Shown here in pieces: positions 45,501 through 57,776 of a stretch of 64,000 nucleotides of DNA (position 1 is the first letter of the stretch; every line of letters begins with the position of its first letter). The notes beneath the pieces are model-generated. The model was not told the origin of the DNA. It ran no database searches and worked only from the letters and a program-made list of their open reading frames with translations. Both the position numbers and the translations under genes were made by a program. Location of the stretch: contig OV121091.1 of assembly GCA_921293015.1 (NCBI GenBank), positions 15,156,031 through 15,220,030 of the forward strand, read 5' to 3'. Origin of the DNA: Phorcus lineatus (taxonomy: Eukaryota > Mollusca > Gastropoda > Trochida > Trochidae).

Positions 45501-47700
45501 TTTTTTTTTTTTTTTTTTTTATTTGCATATTTTTCAAGTTTTACATACATTCGGTTTGTACATATTCACAGTTGAGCAAGAATAAAGAACATCATACATT
45601 TCAGCAAAAGGACATAAGTAAATAGGCTACAGTGACCTTCAGCGCTATACAGGTTATACTATTGGTGAAGGTATATGCACATAACAAATATTGCCAATAT
45701 GACGTGCATATTCTAAGTAGAAAATGATCTGTGTGTAAAACAGAATATATACAGTCGATTATCAAAACATTTAATCTCTCAATATGGTGTGTAGAGATGA
45801 CCAGAATTTTACAAATGAGTCATTCTCACCGGAAACTAAGTAAATGCATTTCGTTATGTCGTAGTATTGTTTGATTTGGCCAAGTATATACTGAAAATTC
45901 GGAACATTCCTTATTTGACTGTTCTTGAATATAATGTCTTTTACAAGTAAAATGATAGCGTTAATAGGATTGTTATTTCTTCCTTTTATACCGAGCATAA
46001 TCTTTGACACTGTTAAATTTATATGAATTTGAGCGGTTTGTAGCCATTTTTCTAAACTTTTCCACATTTTTACAACCGGGTCGCAATACCAAAATAGGTG
46101 CTCTAAAGTTTCCAATTCTTTATTACAAAATCGACATAGCGGTGTTTCCGATACCTTTATTCTGAATAAGTAACAATTTGTAGGTAGAATATGATGGATA
46201 ATCCTATACTGCAGCCATTTCAAGTCAGTACTACGAGTGCATTTTTGGGCTATCATATTAAATACTCTCCAATCCTTTTCTGAGAGTTCACAGTCTAATA
46301 TTCTGGCCCATTTGCTGTAACAAGGTAATTGCACATATTTCGAATCCATTAATTTTGTGTATATATATTTACTGCTTAATTTTTCGCTAATATGAAATAA
46401 GTTAAAAGGATAGATTGGATTTGGACAAACATTCTGTATGTTTTGTATATCTAACTTAGAGATATAAGACATAACGGACTTTTTTATACCTTCATAGCTT
46501 AAAAAATTAGTTTGAATTTTAAACTTATTTTCGAATTCCTCAAAATTGATAAGTCTACCCTCGTGGTGCATCAGATCATTGATAAATATTACACCTTTGT
46601 TATACCATGATCTGTACATAATAGGCTTTCCATCTATTTTTATTCCATCATTATTCCATAAAGACTGACTTAGCAGTTCGCTTTCTGAAATGCTTGATGT
46701 TTTACACTTATTAATAAAAATTGAATATGACATGAGAACATCCTTCCAAAAAGTATTTGTCATTTCTGGAATCAATTTATCTCGAATAAAGATGCTATCT
46801 GAAAGCCAAAGCTCATTCATATTATTTATTCTGTTTGCCAAAATAGTAGCCCATTTTTTGTCTCCACTTTGTAGTCTACTTATCCACCTTAGCTTTTGAG
46901 ATGCGATAATTTCCTTAATATTTGGAGCTTTTATTCCTCCATGCTGAGGTAAAAGAACAAGGACATCGCGTTTAACTTTATCAGGCTTACCCCTCCAAAT
47001 GAATTGAAAACATTTCTTCTGGAATTTTTCAAGTGTATTCTTTGGTGGATCTGGCAGTGAAGAAAATAAATGATTTAATTTGGGAAGTAAAAGGGATTTC
47101 AGGATGGTGTTTCTGCCTAAAGGAGTGAGATTTCGAGCCGACCAAATATTCATTTGGTTTTCAATATTTGTAAAATTTTCACCATAATTTTTGTCAACCA
47201 TATTCTCAAGATCAATATCGAAGTTAATTCCCAAAAGAGAAAAGTTCGTCTGAGTCCAATCAAATTTCCAGTCTTTGCACATTTTATATCTAGATCGCTT
47301 TTTGGATCCAATCCATATTAATTTGGTCTTTTCTACATTTATCTTCAAACCGGAAAAACGTTGAAAAAATTGGAGAGTATTTAGTGTTGCATAAAGGCAT
47401 TTTTCAGATCCATCTAAACTCAACGTGGTATCATCGGCAAATTGTGCAAGTAGGTATTCAATATTTCCTAACTCTATCCCTTTAATGTCTTTATTGTTTT
47501 TAATCATACTGCCTAAAATTTCAACACAAAGTATAAATAGATATGGGGCAATTGGGTCACCTTGACGACAGCCGCGTCCAATTTTGAATGGTTCGGAGGC
47601 AAAGCCATTCACAAGTACACGTGATTCAGAGGTCCTGGACTTTTGTCATTTTTCATATTTTTAAGTGCTAATGAGATTTCAGTCTTAGTTAAAACACCTT
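45501..47700 (-). mobile_element. L1/Tx1-like LINE copy, 5'-truncated and internally deleted
   Basis: Read on the minus strand, a reverse-transcriptase fragment is followed by about 250 bp of 3' UTR and a 20-base poly(A) tail (T run at 45501-45520). CTCAGCAC plus T residues occurs just outside the tail (45493-45503) and again at the 5' end (47701-47711), a target duplication of about 11 bp expected from target-primed reverse transcription. Both ends of the insert are therefore defined. Clade is assigned from motif style only. Confidence 0.88.
45771..47699 (-). pseudogene. LINE ORF2 remnant: reverse transcriptase and C-terminal zinc knuckle
   Basis: The main frame (45771-47612, extending in frame back to about 47630) gives over 613 residues without a stop. 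Counting from the GTG at 47612, GRGCRQGDP lies at residues 12-20 and the catalytic FADD at 58-61. The thumb region follows, with a C-terminal C-x2-C-x8-H-x4-C knuckle (CRFC...H....C) near residues 490-510, as in the zf-RVT domain of LINEs. Upstream, 47630-47698 encodes GVLTKTEISLALKNMKNDKS followed by PGP, the conserved start of the RT fingers, but in another frame. The 150 or so residues normally between KSPGPDG and the NG..S..F motif are missing, and the junction at about 47629-47632 shifts frame. The endonuclease domain is absent. The copy cannot encode a working enzyme, yet the long open frame implies a recent insertion. Confidence 0.88.
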
Positions 47701-47711
47701 CTCAGCACTTT

Positions 47712-50700
47712 GTATATAACTTTTTACTTTACATGATTAAATCATAGATTCTTTTGTAGAATGCACACGTTGAATGATCAAATTCGTAGCACTTGGTAAT
47801 ATGTAAATCATATTGAACACGTTGAAGGATCAAAACGGCAAGAAGGTTGAAATAAATAGGCAGCATAATTAAATGCATATTGTGCACGTTAAAATGTAAG
47901 AATTGTAGCATATGTCATTTTGTCATTTCTGTAAATCATAATTCAAAACGTTCAAACGAATAGGCATGTATTCATTACAATAAAGTCAAATGATAGCATA
48001 ACAAACAGGAGCATGAGATATGTGATAAGTTCTCATCTTGCGATGCTAAGATCAGCAGTCATTTTGTAATTTAACCTGATAACAAACCGTGCTAGTAGGT
48101 TTAATGTTTCAATGTCATATTGGGCACATGCGTTTTGATCGATGTACTTGTTAACATCGTCATAGTTATAAACGACGTTAACTACTTTCTTATTGTAATA
48201 TTCAGTGCACATTCCATGACACTGAACCACCTAATATCTGAGTGTGATATATGATTACTTGTACTTTTCATGGAGTGCAATGAATTAAATGAGCATTTTT
48301 CCAATAGTGCAAAACTGCAAGAACATTTCGTCTATACATGAAATATGGTTAGTCGTGTATGTTCGCAATCAAGTCTCTGGTATCCACAACTTCAACTTCA
48401 ACTTTTACTTGCCCTTCAAAGACGTGAACCCATTCTCGCATCTTTTACCGAGGTTGTTGAAAATCTATGTGGGGCTGTTTTTTACAAGCAGCAATCCAGA
48501 TTTTATTGGACCGTGTCTATCTTTCTTATGATTTCCATAACTTTATGAGTCCACAGTGAAGACGTTTTGTAAAAAGCTTTCTTGCGTGTAGCAATGAAAC
48601 GCGGGCTGAATACATAACATATTTCATTTCACTAGAAGTCATGCCCTTTTCATTTACAGTGGGCTTTCAGTCGGAAAATTTTAAAATTGACATTGAAATC
48701 CTTATTTCCGAGGGTGGGTTTTTTTTTTCAATTTGCACAGAGTGCACAAAGGTGTACCAAATGATAATGAGTTGTGTTCAGTGCTTGATACAAACATGTT
48801 CAAATCCATTGTTATGTTTATGAAGTGATTTTGCGAATGCTTACATAGGACATGGATACCTACAGGATGATTTGAAGAAAGAGAGAATCGTAAAGATGCT
48901 GTCAAAGGTGCTATATGAAAAATTTCCATACTGTCTGTCTCCAATTTGACATACTTCTTTTATGCTGATAAACCACATGTTGAAGTTGATGATCTACTTA
49001 TATCTTTATTCATTATTATCGCTGTTATATATTTAATATATATACAATTTTATTTCACATTGCGTCACAACATCGCCTGGTGAGTTAATTTAAGTATCAC
49101 GTCACAATGTTAGCGGCGCGGCCGCAATGGTCCAGTCAACGATTTCAGTGTAGTTTTTGACGATGTAATTCCGCGAGTAATAAATAAAATACTAAACTCA
49201 GTTTCGTAACATTTTAATGAAAGCCGTGAATGGTATCGGTATCAAACTCGCTTTCGCTCGTTAAATACCAACCCACTTACTCGTTACACAAATGTAATAT
49301 TTACATCAGAATTTGTCGTTTCAACTTCAGCAGCACCTTCTAACCGTCACTGTTCTTTCTTAGGCAACAAGTATCCAAACTTTAAAAAATTCTACTTAAC
49401 AACTGTTGGACTACGTCAAAGCTGATATCTTGCTCCAGTTCTTTTCTCTACTTATGCAATTTTCTCAAATATCACGAAATATTTTCTTCACGATTTTGCT
49501 GAACACCAAGACCTGTCTACTGAACACTTTTACTGAACACCAAGACAATAAGCAGGACCCGTCTATGTGACAAAAATACTAAAAACTTTAAAGTAAACAT
49601 CGTTCCCCTTTTCTTTTCTTCGTGCCAGTGGTGTAGTATATCCCTCTGTGACATGTTACGCATATAGACAACACACTGGCCGTATATAAATATACCAATC
49701 CTCCCCTTTGCAAATACCAAACTTGGGATAAGTAAACCTGTCATTCGGAATATATTATGGAGAAGACCAAATTTGAAGTTAGCCTTATCTCTGTTTTATT
49801 CTTTTACTTACTGCCTTTAGCTTCTGACTATTTGTGTACAGGAATAATATGGTTAATATTTATAGACACATTAATGTCTTAGGGGGAAAACATAATGTAT
49901 AGGTACACATAGATTTAATTTGAACATTCTTTCTGCTTTCACTCGGTTAAATTACTGTTTCAAACAAGAATTGAAGCTGGGTTTTAAAAAAGTGTAAAAA
50001 AACTTGGTAATGGTTAAAAAACTCATAAAACATGTTTGATATATCGGTTATTATCAACAATTGACATAAACCCCCAAAAATCAGGTTGTCAATACTTCAA
50101 TATACAGTTACCATATTCATGAAGATTTTTTTAAAACAGACAGTAACATTATAGTGAAACGTGGCTTGTAATAATTCGAATATTTGTCCTTAATGGGAAA
50201 ATTTGTCGTGGTAATGCTTTACGTATACATTTGGACTTGAAATTATATTCAAATTACGCAAAGAAATGTTTCGTACGTCATACGGGTCGGTATGCAGATC
50301 ATGAAAGTCTCATAACTGACAAAAATATAATGGGTGAGAATTCTGCAAATAAGGAAATATGTGAAATCCAACGTTCCGCATGTCTCCATTGAGAAGGGTC
50401 AGACAATTTGACCCGGAAGTAGTATTTACATGACCATGCATTTGTAAGGAAGTAACATTTTAAAGGCGATCTCTTTGATTGTTAACCCTTCTACCGCCGG
50501 GGGTAGCCTTGGGTCATGTAATGTCGCCGCTACGTGTGGTCTTCAATGAACCGACGTGATTGCGTAATTACGTGAAGTGCACCTTTTTCAAAAGGCTATG
50601 TCCTGCTTTACCTGGAGGTGTTGGAACGTCCAATTACTTTTTCAGTAGTCCATTGATCTTTGGATAGGTAGCAGTTCAGAGAGGTGTTCTTCAAGGTGAG

Positions 50701-51475
50701 TTGTTTCACCTACACGTTTTGAAGTTACCCATGTGTCTATGCAAATGACATCTACCTGTAGCAGAGATATCATTTTCTCATTAACTACTCCCTTATGTGA
50801 AAGTCAATGACATTTCTTATGGATAAGAAATTATTTCATTATGTGGAAGCTATATTTCGACATAAATTCCAATATCGTCAACTTTTAGAATCCCTAGCAA
50901 AGAAACCATACTCCTTTATCTGTTTGGCCAGGCTGCAAGTTAAAAATAAGTATTTTGAGGTTAGTTATAGGAGGATATTTCAATAGTTTTTGTGAAATGG
51001 GGCATCTATAATTATTTTGAACGTAAAAATATCATCAAATGAAAAGTAAAGAAACATAAGAAGAAAGCAATGTCATGTGCTAAAGTGGCTTAAACAATTT
51101 AGTGACTATATTGCTCTAATGCATGACCAAATGTATTTATCGTAAACTATTTCCACGCCTAATATTAACCCCTAATTGTTGTTTAAGTCTCAAAAGATTG
51201 TTGGAATGTATCCTTTTCCAGAAGTATTTGATATTTGAACACTGGTGTCAATTGTTAAGTGTTTCCGTTAAATAGTAGTTTAACCTTCTAATTACTCTCT
51301 TAATAACTCTTGTGGGACTTTTGAGTCATTTTTTGGTTGTACAGTGCTCTTATCCATAAGCGAAGTATATAGCTTCAGTCACATTATTACGTTTTACTCA
51401 CGCATGTTACTGAAACAACATACCAATAAGCTTAACAACACACATAAAATACTTGAAATGGAGAGTTTTAAAAGT

Positions 51476-51478
<3 letters not shown>
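47712..51478. other. Intergenic, nothing recognised
   Basis: AT-rich. A GCGGCCGC site and a CG-richer patch at 49090-49150 are followed by a decayed repeat-like stretch (49235-49290). TACCTG at 50610 and 50753 is isolated. CTGAACACCAAGAC occurs twice (about 49499 and 49532). No exon seen. Confidence 0.45.

Positions 51479-51479
<1 letters not shown>

Positions 51480-51508
<29 letters not shown>
51480..51508. repeat. (AT)n microsatellite
   Basis: About 14 TA units. Similar AT runs occur at 51716-51740 and 51958-51994. Confidence 0.95.
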
Positions 51509-51510
<2 letters not shown>

Positions 51511-51518
51511 GATTCTTC

Positions 51519-51650
51519 AAACGACTATGTGAAGTATGTTATATTTAATATACTACAATGGATTGTTTTTACTTCTGTGACTATGTGAAGTATGTTATAT
51601 TTAATATACTACAACCAAATATACTACAATGGATTGTTTTTACTTCTGAC
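51519..51650 (+). repeat. Direct duplication of ~56-70 bp
   Basis: GACTATGTGAAGTATGTTAT through GGATTGTTTTTACTTCTG is repeated side by side. The second copy carries a short internal extra ATATACTACAA unit. Confidence 0.85.
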
Positions 51651-51739
51651 TTCGTATTTTTCAATATATAACGCCTGGGAGCTGAAGATCAATTTCAAAT
51701 TGGTGAACTTTTTTCATATATATATATATATATATATAT

Positions 51740-51918
51740 AAACACATTTGTTGAAAAAATCAAGATGATTTATTCACAAGTACTTTCGACCATAAGGTCT
51801 CATCAGGTAATTGTTAATCATGACGTCATAACCGACTCAACGTCATTCACGTGATAAGACCTTATGGTCGAAAGTACTTATGAATAAACCATCTTGGTTT
51901 TCTTCAACAAATGTGTTT
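51740..51918. mobile_element. Inverted-repeat element with hammerhead-like arms
   Basis: Two arms of about 66 bp (51740-51805 and about 51853-51918) are reverse complements with few differences, beginning AAACACATTTGTTGAA. Each arm reads toward its outer end as GACC-loop-GGTC-GAAAGTACTT.TGAATAAA. The left arm, on the minus strand, keeps the CTGATGA core; the right arm, on the plus strand, has GTGATAA. The centre holds ATGACGTCAT. AT microsatellites lie on both sides. Confidence 0.7.
51772..51812 (-). ncRNA. Hammerhead ribozyme motif, dimer-type helix III
   Basis: Minus-strand reading, descending coordinates: helix I strand AATTAC (51812-51807), CTGATGA (51806-51800), helix II GACC-TTAT-GGTC (51799-51788), GAAA (51787-51784), palindromic helix III AGTACT (51784-51779), U at 51778 as the cleavage residue, and helix I strand GTGAAT (51777-51772). 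All conserved core positions are present. Helix I has four pairs, including one G-U, then a mismatch. Very short self-complementary helix III is known from Penelope-like and retrozyme hammerheads, where two RNAs pair. Confidence 0.6.
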
Positions 51919-51955
51919 TTCTATATAAGACTTGAGAGGTGGAACTGCATGAACT

Positions 51956-51994
<39 letters not shown>

Positions 51995-51997
<3 letters not shown>

Positions 51998-54660
51998 CAC
52001 ATTTCCACTATTCTTTGGTTGAGAAAAGACTGTTTTGTCTGTCAGTACAGCAAGTATAAAATCTCCGACAAATGATGAACCTTCGATCGTCTTCTAAATA
52101 TCATACACTAAATGGACAACGTTAACATTTTAATACACTGTCTGAATTACCAATAACAAAGTCACCATTTCAGAATGACACTTTGTCCGGAAGTTTCAAG
52201 CCCCGAGGGTGCATTCGGATCAATCGTTGTTGTATTCGCGGTACTCAAGTTCCAATCAGTAGTCTCCGAATGACTCAATAGAATGCTCCATTATGAATCC
52301 AGGCCGTTTTTCCACTTTTATTGCATAACAGATAATGTGTATCCTGAGGTCATAATGACCTTAGGTGACCACTCGTCCATATCTGGTCACAATCAATTGA
52401 CCACTAGGTCGGGAGACATGGATTGTAACGTTGTCACATAAATTCCCTCATAATGGATTCATTGCCAACGGGAGGTATCTTCTACGGAGAAGACAATCTA
52501 GGTCATAATACAATTGACATGAAATTTCCAAAAATAAAGAAGTGATTATTTTAATTATTATTTAGACTTCCAGCGGATTTGCGAAGTGCGTTTTTGTTTT
52601 CGCATAACGTGAAAATATGTTCCGTAATTTTAAAAATTATTGTGGATAATCGAAACTGTAATATTTAAACTTCCCACGATTAACATTTTATTAATCCTTA
52701 TACTGTCAAGCCGTAGCACGACTTCCTTACTTGTAGTGTAAGGATTCGTGTCGGTTCATTCTTAATTAATGAAATCCCGTCTTAAGCAAAAAATTCAATA
52801 ATTTAAGTCTTAAATATAACAGAATGCCGTGAACAAAACTTATACCCCTCAAAATTAGTTCCTACTGTTTTGTTCATTTTCTATATAAGTGATGTTAAAA
52901 CGTCGTGTTAGAAAACAACGCCTTTTGTTCATAATGCTCGTAATTGTTCTTTGAAATAAGTACTAAATCATATAACAATGCTTTAAATATCAGCTCCTAT
53001 CCCCAAAGTCAACACCAAATGTGTGTGGTGTCAAACACGAGCTCAACTGATCTTAATCTTATTCTCGATTATACGGAGATTAAATACCCCGGTTAGTAGT
53101 CTGTAGTGATCTTATATCTACCTACATTACCTGCCAATCAACCGTACAGGATCAATGAGAAACGGTTTTGGCACTATATCAAGATAGGTCCTTAACCATT
53201 ATTGTTTGTGACAATTATCAGATTTGGATATTATTCATACTGATTGTCCAAAGGTAACAAGAAACCTTTCTGTAGGCTGTATGAACTGGACAAAATATGG
53301 TAACAGTGCTAGAACAGGTAATTAAAATATGTATACGATCAATTCATTTTATTTTCAATTCAATCATATATTTACAAACTGACCAATAGATTGACCTGTA
53401 TAAAGCTGCGTAACAAAAGTTTATTCACTTTCATGTCTTTCTTAGCGCAAATATCATGTATTTCTTTGAGGAATCATCGCATGGGTAAATTAAAACCGCT
53501 GTCTTTTGCTGTCAGTTGAAACGATAAAATGTTCCATTACATTTCATATAAGTTCATACCACACAGTTAACCGTAACATTTTTGACAACTCACAGTTCAA
53601 CATTTCGAAAACTCAAGTTGTTTTTAGGGCTTTTTTTATAATATCTTATAAGTTATCAACAGCGTCAATGATTTCTCATACATATTCGTTATATTTATGA
53701 TACAATTTGTTTCATTTAGTCCATAAAGACATTTACATTTCAAAACTCGAAAATCAGAACCCAAGTTTTTTCTTGCCAAAGTTAAAAAAAAACATTTCAT
53801 TTTCCACCTGAAAATCAAACGATATGTTGCAGATGAATAATGTTATATGGCCTGGAAAGGAGTGTTAATAGTGAAAATAAAGTTATGAAAATGATGTTCA
53901 AATGAATCTAAATTATATGATATAGAAACACATGCGCATAGAAACACAGGTACGTGAACAAACTTTCAGTATACAGTTGTATATGATATTTATTTATTTC
54001 ATCAACATATATTGATAATTAAGCTACACCTGTTCATAATAACTTAAGACCACATAGCACGTGTAAGAGTGGTTATCCTAATTTACGCAAGAGTACGTAA
54101 AGATACGCGAAGGCGGTAATGCCCATGACGTTAGATTACATTAAATCGCGGATATGGATTACGAGGAAACGTTTCTCCAACATGTCGATGGTTTGCAATT
54201 TGGCAATGAAGTCTGTTGCTAAACACAGTCAGCATGTTGAGCGCCGTGATAGTAACATGTTACTTGATCAAACGTTACTTTCTGTCTCTTAATGGATACA
54301 TTTGGAGATTCGTCCATATTGGATACGAACCAAGGATACGAAGCGTGGATACTCAATGTATTTGCAATGAAACTGGTATGTAACCGTTTGCTAAGTCCTA
54401 CATGATGACAGTCTCTGAACTTAAACATAGTTGTTTGTTAATAATTACCTTATCAATTAAGAAATCGAGTTTTCTAAAACTACAAGAGAAAGAGTAAAGT
54501 GTATGTAGCATATTGAGTAAAACTGGTATCAAACGTACATATATCAAATGTATGAAGGTACTCGGATGACATTGGTATAGAAAATTTAGGCAATATATGC
54601 GTTCAAGCAATATATAAACGTCTTGACATACTCGTAGATGATTTACATACAAACTGTAAG
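51995..54660. other. Intergenic, nothing recognised
   Basis: AT-rich non-coding sequence. CAGGTA or TACCTG occurs singly near 53128 and 53316. No exon recognised. Confidence 0.45.
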
Positions 54661-54663
<3 letters not shown>

Positions 54664-54724
<61 letters not shown>

Positions 54725-54729
54725 TATAT
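54664..54729. repeat. (AT)n microsatellite
   Basis: About 32 AT units with one C interruption near the end. Confidence 0.97.
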
Positions 54730-56390
54730 GAAAGGCGCCGGTACCAAGCTCAGCTGTTCAACTTGATGCAATTATCATTAAATGCATTTTTGTTATTTTG
54801 TGATGCGGTATATTTTAATGAATCTCACAATCATAAATGATGAAAATGTGTTCCCGTTTGTATTTCATCATGAGCGGAATAACAAACAAGCTGAATCTGT
54901 GGAGAATAGTGTTCGTACTGACAAATGATGTATAGTCCGATTATTCAGAACACTAATTGCGTTAATATTTTTTTTGAAGCATACCCTTTTTTTCAAGTTA
55001 AACAGATTTATTTGATTAACATAATCTTATCACTGTTTGTAACATCTAAATTAAGGTTAATCGGTGTTCAAACAGCAATGTTTATCATTTTTGAGAGAAA
55101 TATTGTTTGATGTATTTTGTTATCATTCCAAGCTTGTTATGATTAACATGTAAAACATCATATAAAACATATCATGACAAAATAAATATTTACATGTGTC
55201 GTTAATTCACTTTAAGCAAATGTATAACATGAACTCTCATAGACCACCTTATAAAGACTTTAAAGGAAAATTTAATACCTAAGAAAAGCATATCGAATAA
55301 TAAATAATAAATATCGACTTCTTCATTGTGAATGTACATGACATTTCGAAATATATGCTTACTTTGACATATGGGAGATTTCTTAAAATACAATAACATT
55401 GGTACATATATAAAAAATAATATCGAAGATAGGACGTTAAAATGAATAATAAATTCAATTAAAAAATCATTGTTTATGATTGAGTTTGTCTTGTTTGTTG
55501 AACTATAAAATGTTCTCTGTGTAATATTTCCTTACAACTGTGACCTTGAATAAACACTAATCTTCTTTAAGCCACAATAAGAGGGGTTGTTTATCGTAAA
55601 TATAGAACGTTCATACATTAAAGTTAAGAATGTTCATCGTATCATATGTATTTAACGATCTAACTATAATATATATAAACAAGAGAATGCTCTAGGAATC
55701 CTCCACGCAAAAATATGTACTATAATCCATTGAAACGTTTGAGAAATAATCAAAAGTATTTTTTGGTGAGACGAAATTCCTTCGGCTAATTTAAGGCCAT
55801 GTAACACGTTTTTTTCTCTGTAAGATACTAGTATGTATTTTCTTCATACGAACCATCTATTTTCATAACCTGTAGTAAGTATAAAAAGGTGTATTGAACC
55901 AAGCAAAAACTGCATTTGGCCATTTTAGTATGAACACTTTGAAATCATTCGATTTAGGAAGACTCACATATGAAAACGTGACCCAGTGCCTTTAAGAGCA
56001 TTAAAGCACAAATACGTTAAGCCTATCTTAAATTGTCCCAACAACCGTAAGAATGATTCCTCATGCAATGAATCAGAGATACAACCTGCTAATAATTCAT
56101 ATGTTCTGCCTCGTTCTTGACAATGCAACAATCAAATAGTTAGTGTGCACATAACCAAGTTAAAACTGCACAAACATGACAAACATTATGTTATTACCAT
56201 GTCATTATGAAAATGAATAAGTATCTATGACATGCATGAAGTGAACATGATTATCTTAACCTGTATTTCTGTATATTAACCACGTATGTAATTAAAAAAG
56301 TTTTCCTCGTAAGCACCCATCAAACGCCTTGTTTACGCAGCGTGTCAATATTAATAGCATCCGTTGACATCGGAAATAATGAATTCTCCC
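54730..56390. other. Intergenic, nothing recognised
   Basis: Strongly AT-rich. No repeat or exon recognised. Confidence 0.45.
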
Positions 56391-56395
56391 TCATA

Positions 56396-56973
56396 CAGGT
56401 ATTCATCTCCGAACACACTCCACGATAGGTGTCGCATGGTAACGAAACCGTGTCACAGCTGTGTGCGGAGTTATCACTGATGAGGAAGGTTACCTGAGCG
56501 GGTCTTACTGCGCATGCCCGAGATACCGTTGTTTAACAATGACTAAAAATCCTATTCCGTATTTTAACAGGTAAAATGGGATCGCGGAAAGATGCCGGTA
56601 TATTGGATAAATGCCTGTCGGATATACGAGTAAAACAGGTAAGTTACCTTTATCAGTTGCCTTTGTAGTCGCCGACAGACAGGTGAGATCAGGTATAGGG
56701 CGTCCCAGATGTCGTCTGGCGCTGACACCATTTTTAAAGTTCTCGTTATAAGAGGATATTTTACTGTTATAACGCTACCTGGAAAAATACATTTCTTCTT
56801 ATTTTCACTAATCAAGAGAAACGTATGATCAGAAATTTTTCTTTGTTTACGTTGTCCAAAGAAAGTGACCAGTCCACATTGTCCAGACTGACCATTGTTT
56901 ACCTGTGTTCTGGTTTCACATGCCTGGGTGTTTCCGAGTTACCTGTCTGTCGGCGCTTTGATCTTCCTACCTG
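56396..56973. promoter_or_regulatory. CAGGTA/CAGGTG cluster (candidate enhancer)
   Basis: Ten CAGGTR sites in 578 bp: 56396, 56490, 56568, 56636, 56680, 56690, 56776, 56900, 56940 and 56968. Eight or more are the CAGGTA/TACCTG form. CTGTCGG/CCGACAG words recur nearby (56614, 56671, 56944). The overlapping 81-84 codon frames lack gene-like features. Confidence 0.4.
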
Positions 56974-57482
56974 TATAATTTACTACCTCCAAGGTATATG
57001 TCATTTGTTCGGTGTTAGTTTTCGAGTCATTATCATGTTTACTTTCATGTTTACAACCTGGTCAAGCTAATATAATTCTGATCATAGGAAATCCTTTGTT
57101 TACATTACACATGCTCGTATTTTCACCCGATGAAACCTCAGATTTTTACATAATCGTAAACAGTATCTTTTTAAAATATACACCATAAATCTGTCACGAC
57201 ACTTTAAGACTTACATATCATTTGCAGAGTGTTTGTTCATTACATGACCTCTCAATGACTTTGTTATTCAAATCTTCATTCATTGTTACACTAATAACGT
57301 TATTAGGAGTCGTTAATCATTTTTAATGAGTTAACATATAACTTCATTACATCTGGACATATTACAATGAGAGAAATGAATTATGAAATTTCCACAAAGC
57401 TTAGCTTGATATCTCAAAGATCATAACTCTCATATGATATATAGAGTAAAATGACTAGTTAACGTCAAATGGCTATGTTAAT

Positions 57483-57776
57483 TCAGGTGACTGTTAACGT
57501 AAGATAACTACAGTTAGGATAAGTCAAGTGACTGTTAACGTAAGATGACTACAGTTAGGTAATGTCAAGTGACTGTTAACGTAAGATAACTACAGTTAGG
57601 TTAAGTCAAGTGACTGTTAACGTAAGATAACTACAGTTAGGTTAAGTCAAGTGACTGTTAACGTAAGATAACTACAGTTAGGTTAAGTCAAGTGACTGTT
57701 AACGTAAGATAACTACAGTAAGGTTAAGTCAAGTGACTGTTAACGTAAGGTAACTACATTAATTCAGGTGACTCGT
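57483..57776 (+). repeat. 41-bp minisatellite, about seven copies
   Basis: Units start at 57483, 57524, 57565, 57606, 57647, 57688 and 57729, exactly 41 bp apart. Each reads TCAAGTGACTGTTAACGTAA, then GATAACTACAGTTAGGTTAAG. The first and last units are diverged, and a degenerate unit lies just upstream (about 57455). Confidence 0.95.

Noticed and set aside
56475..56500. CTGATGAGG as a hammerhead core
   Set aside because: No GAAA strand at a workable distance.
57483..57776. Candidate CRISPR-like array
   Set aside because: Whole 41-bp units are repeated without unique spacers and the context is animal DNA; it is a minisatellite.
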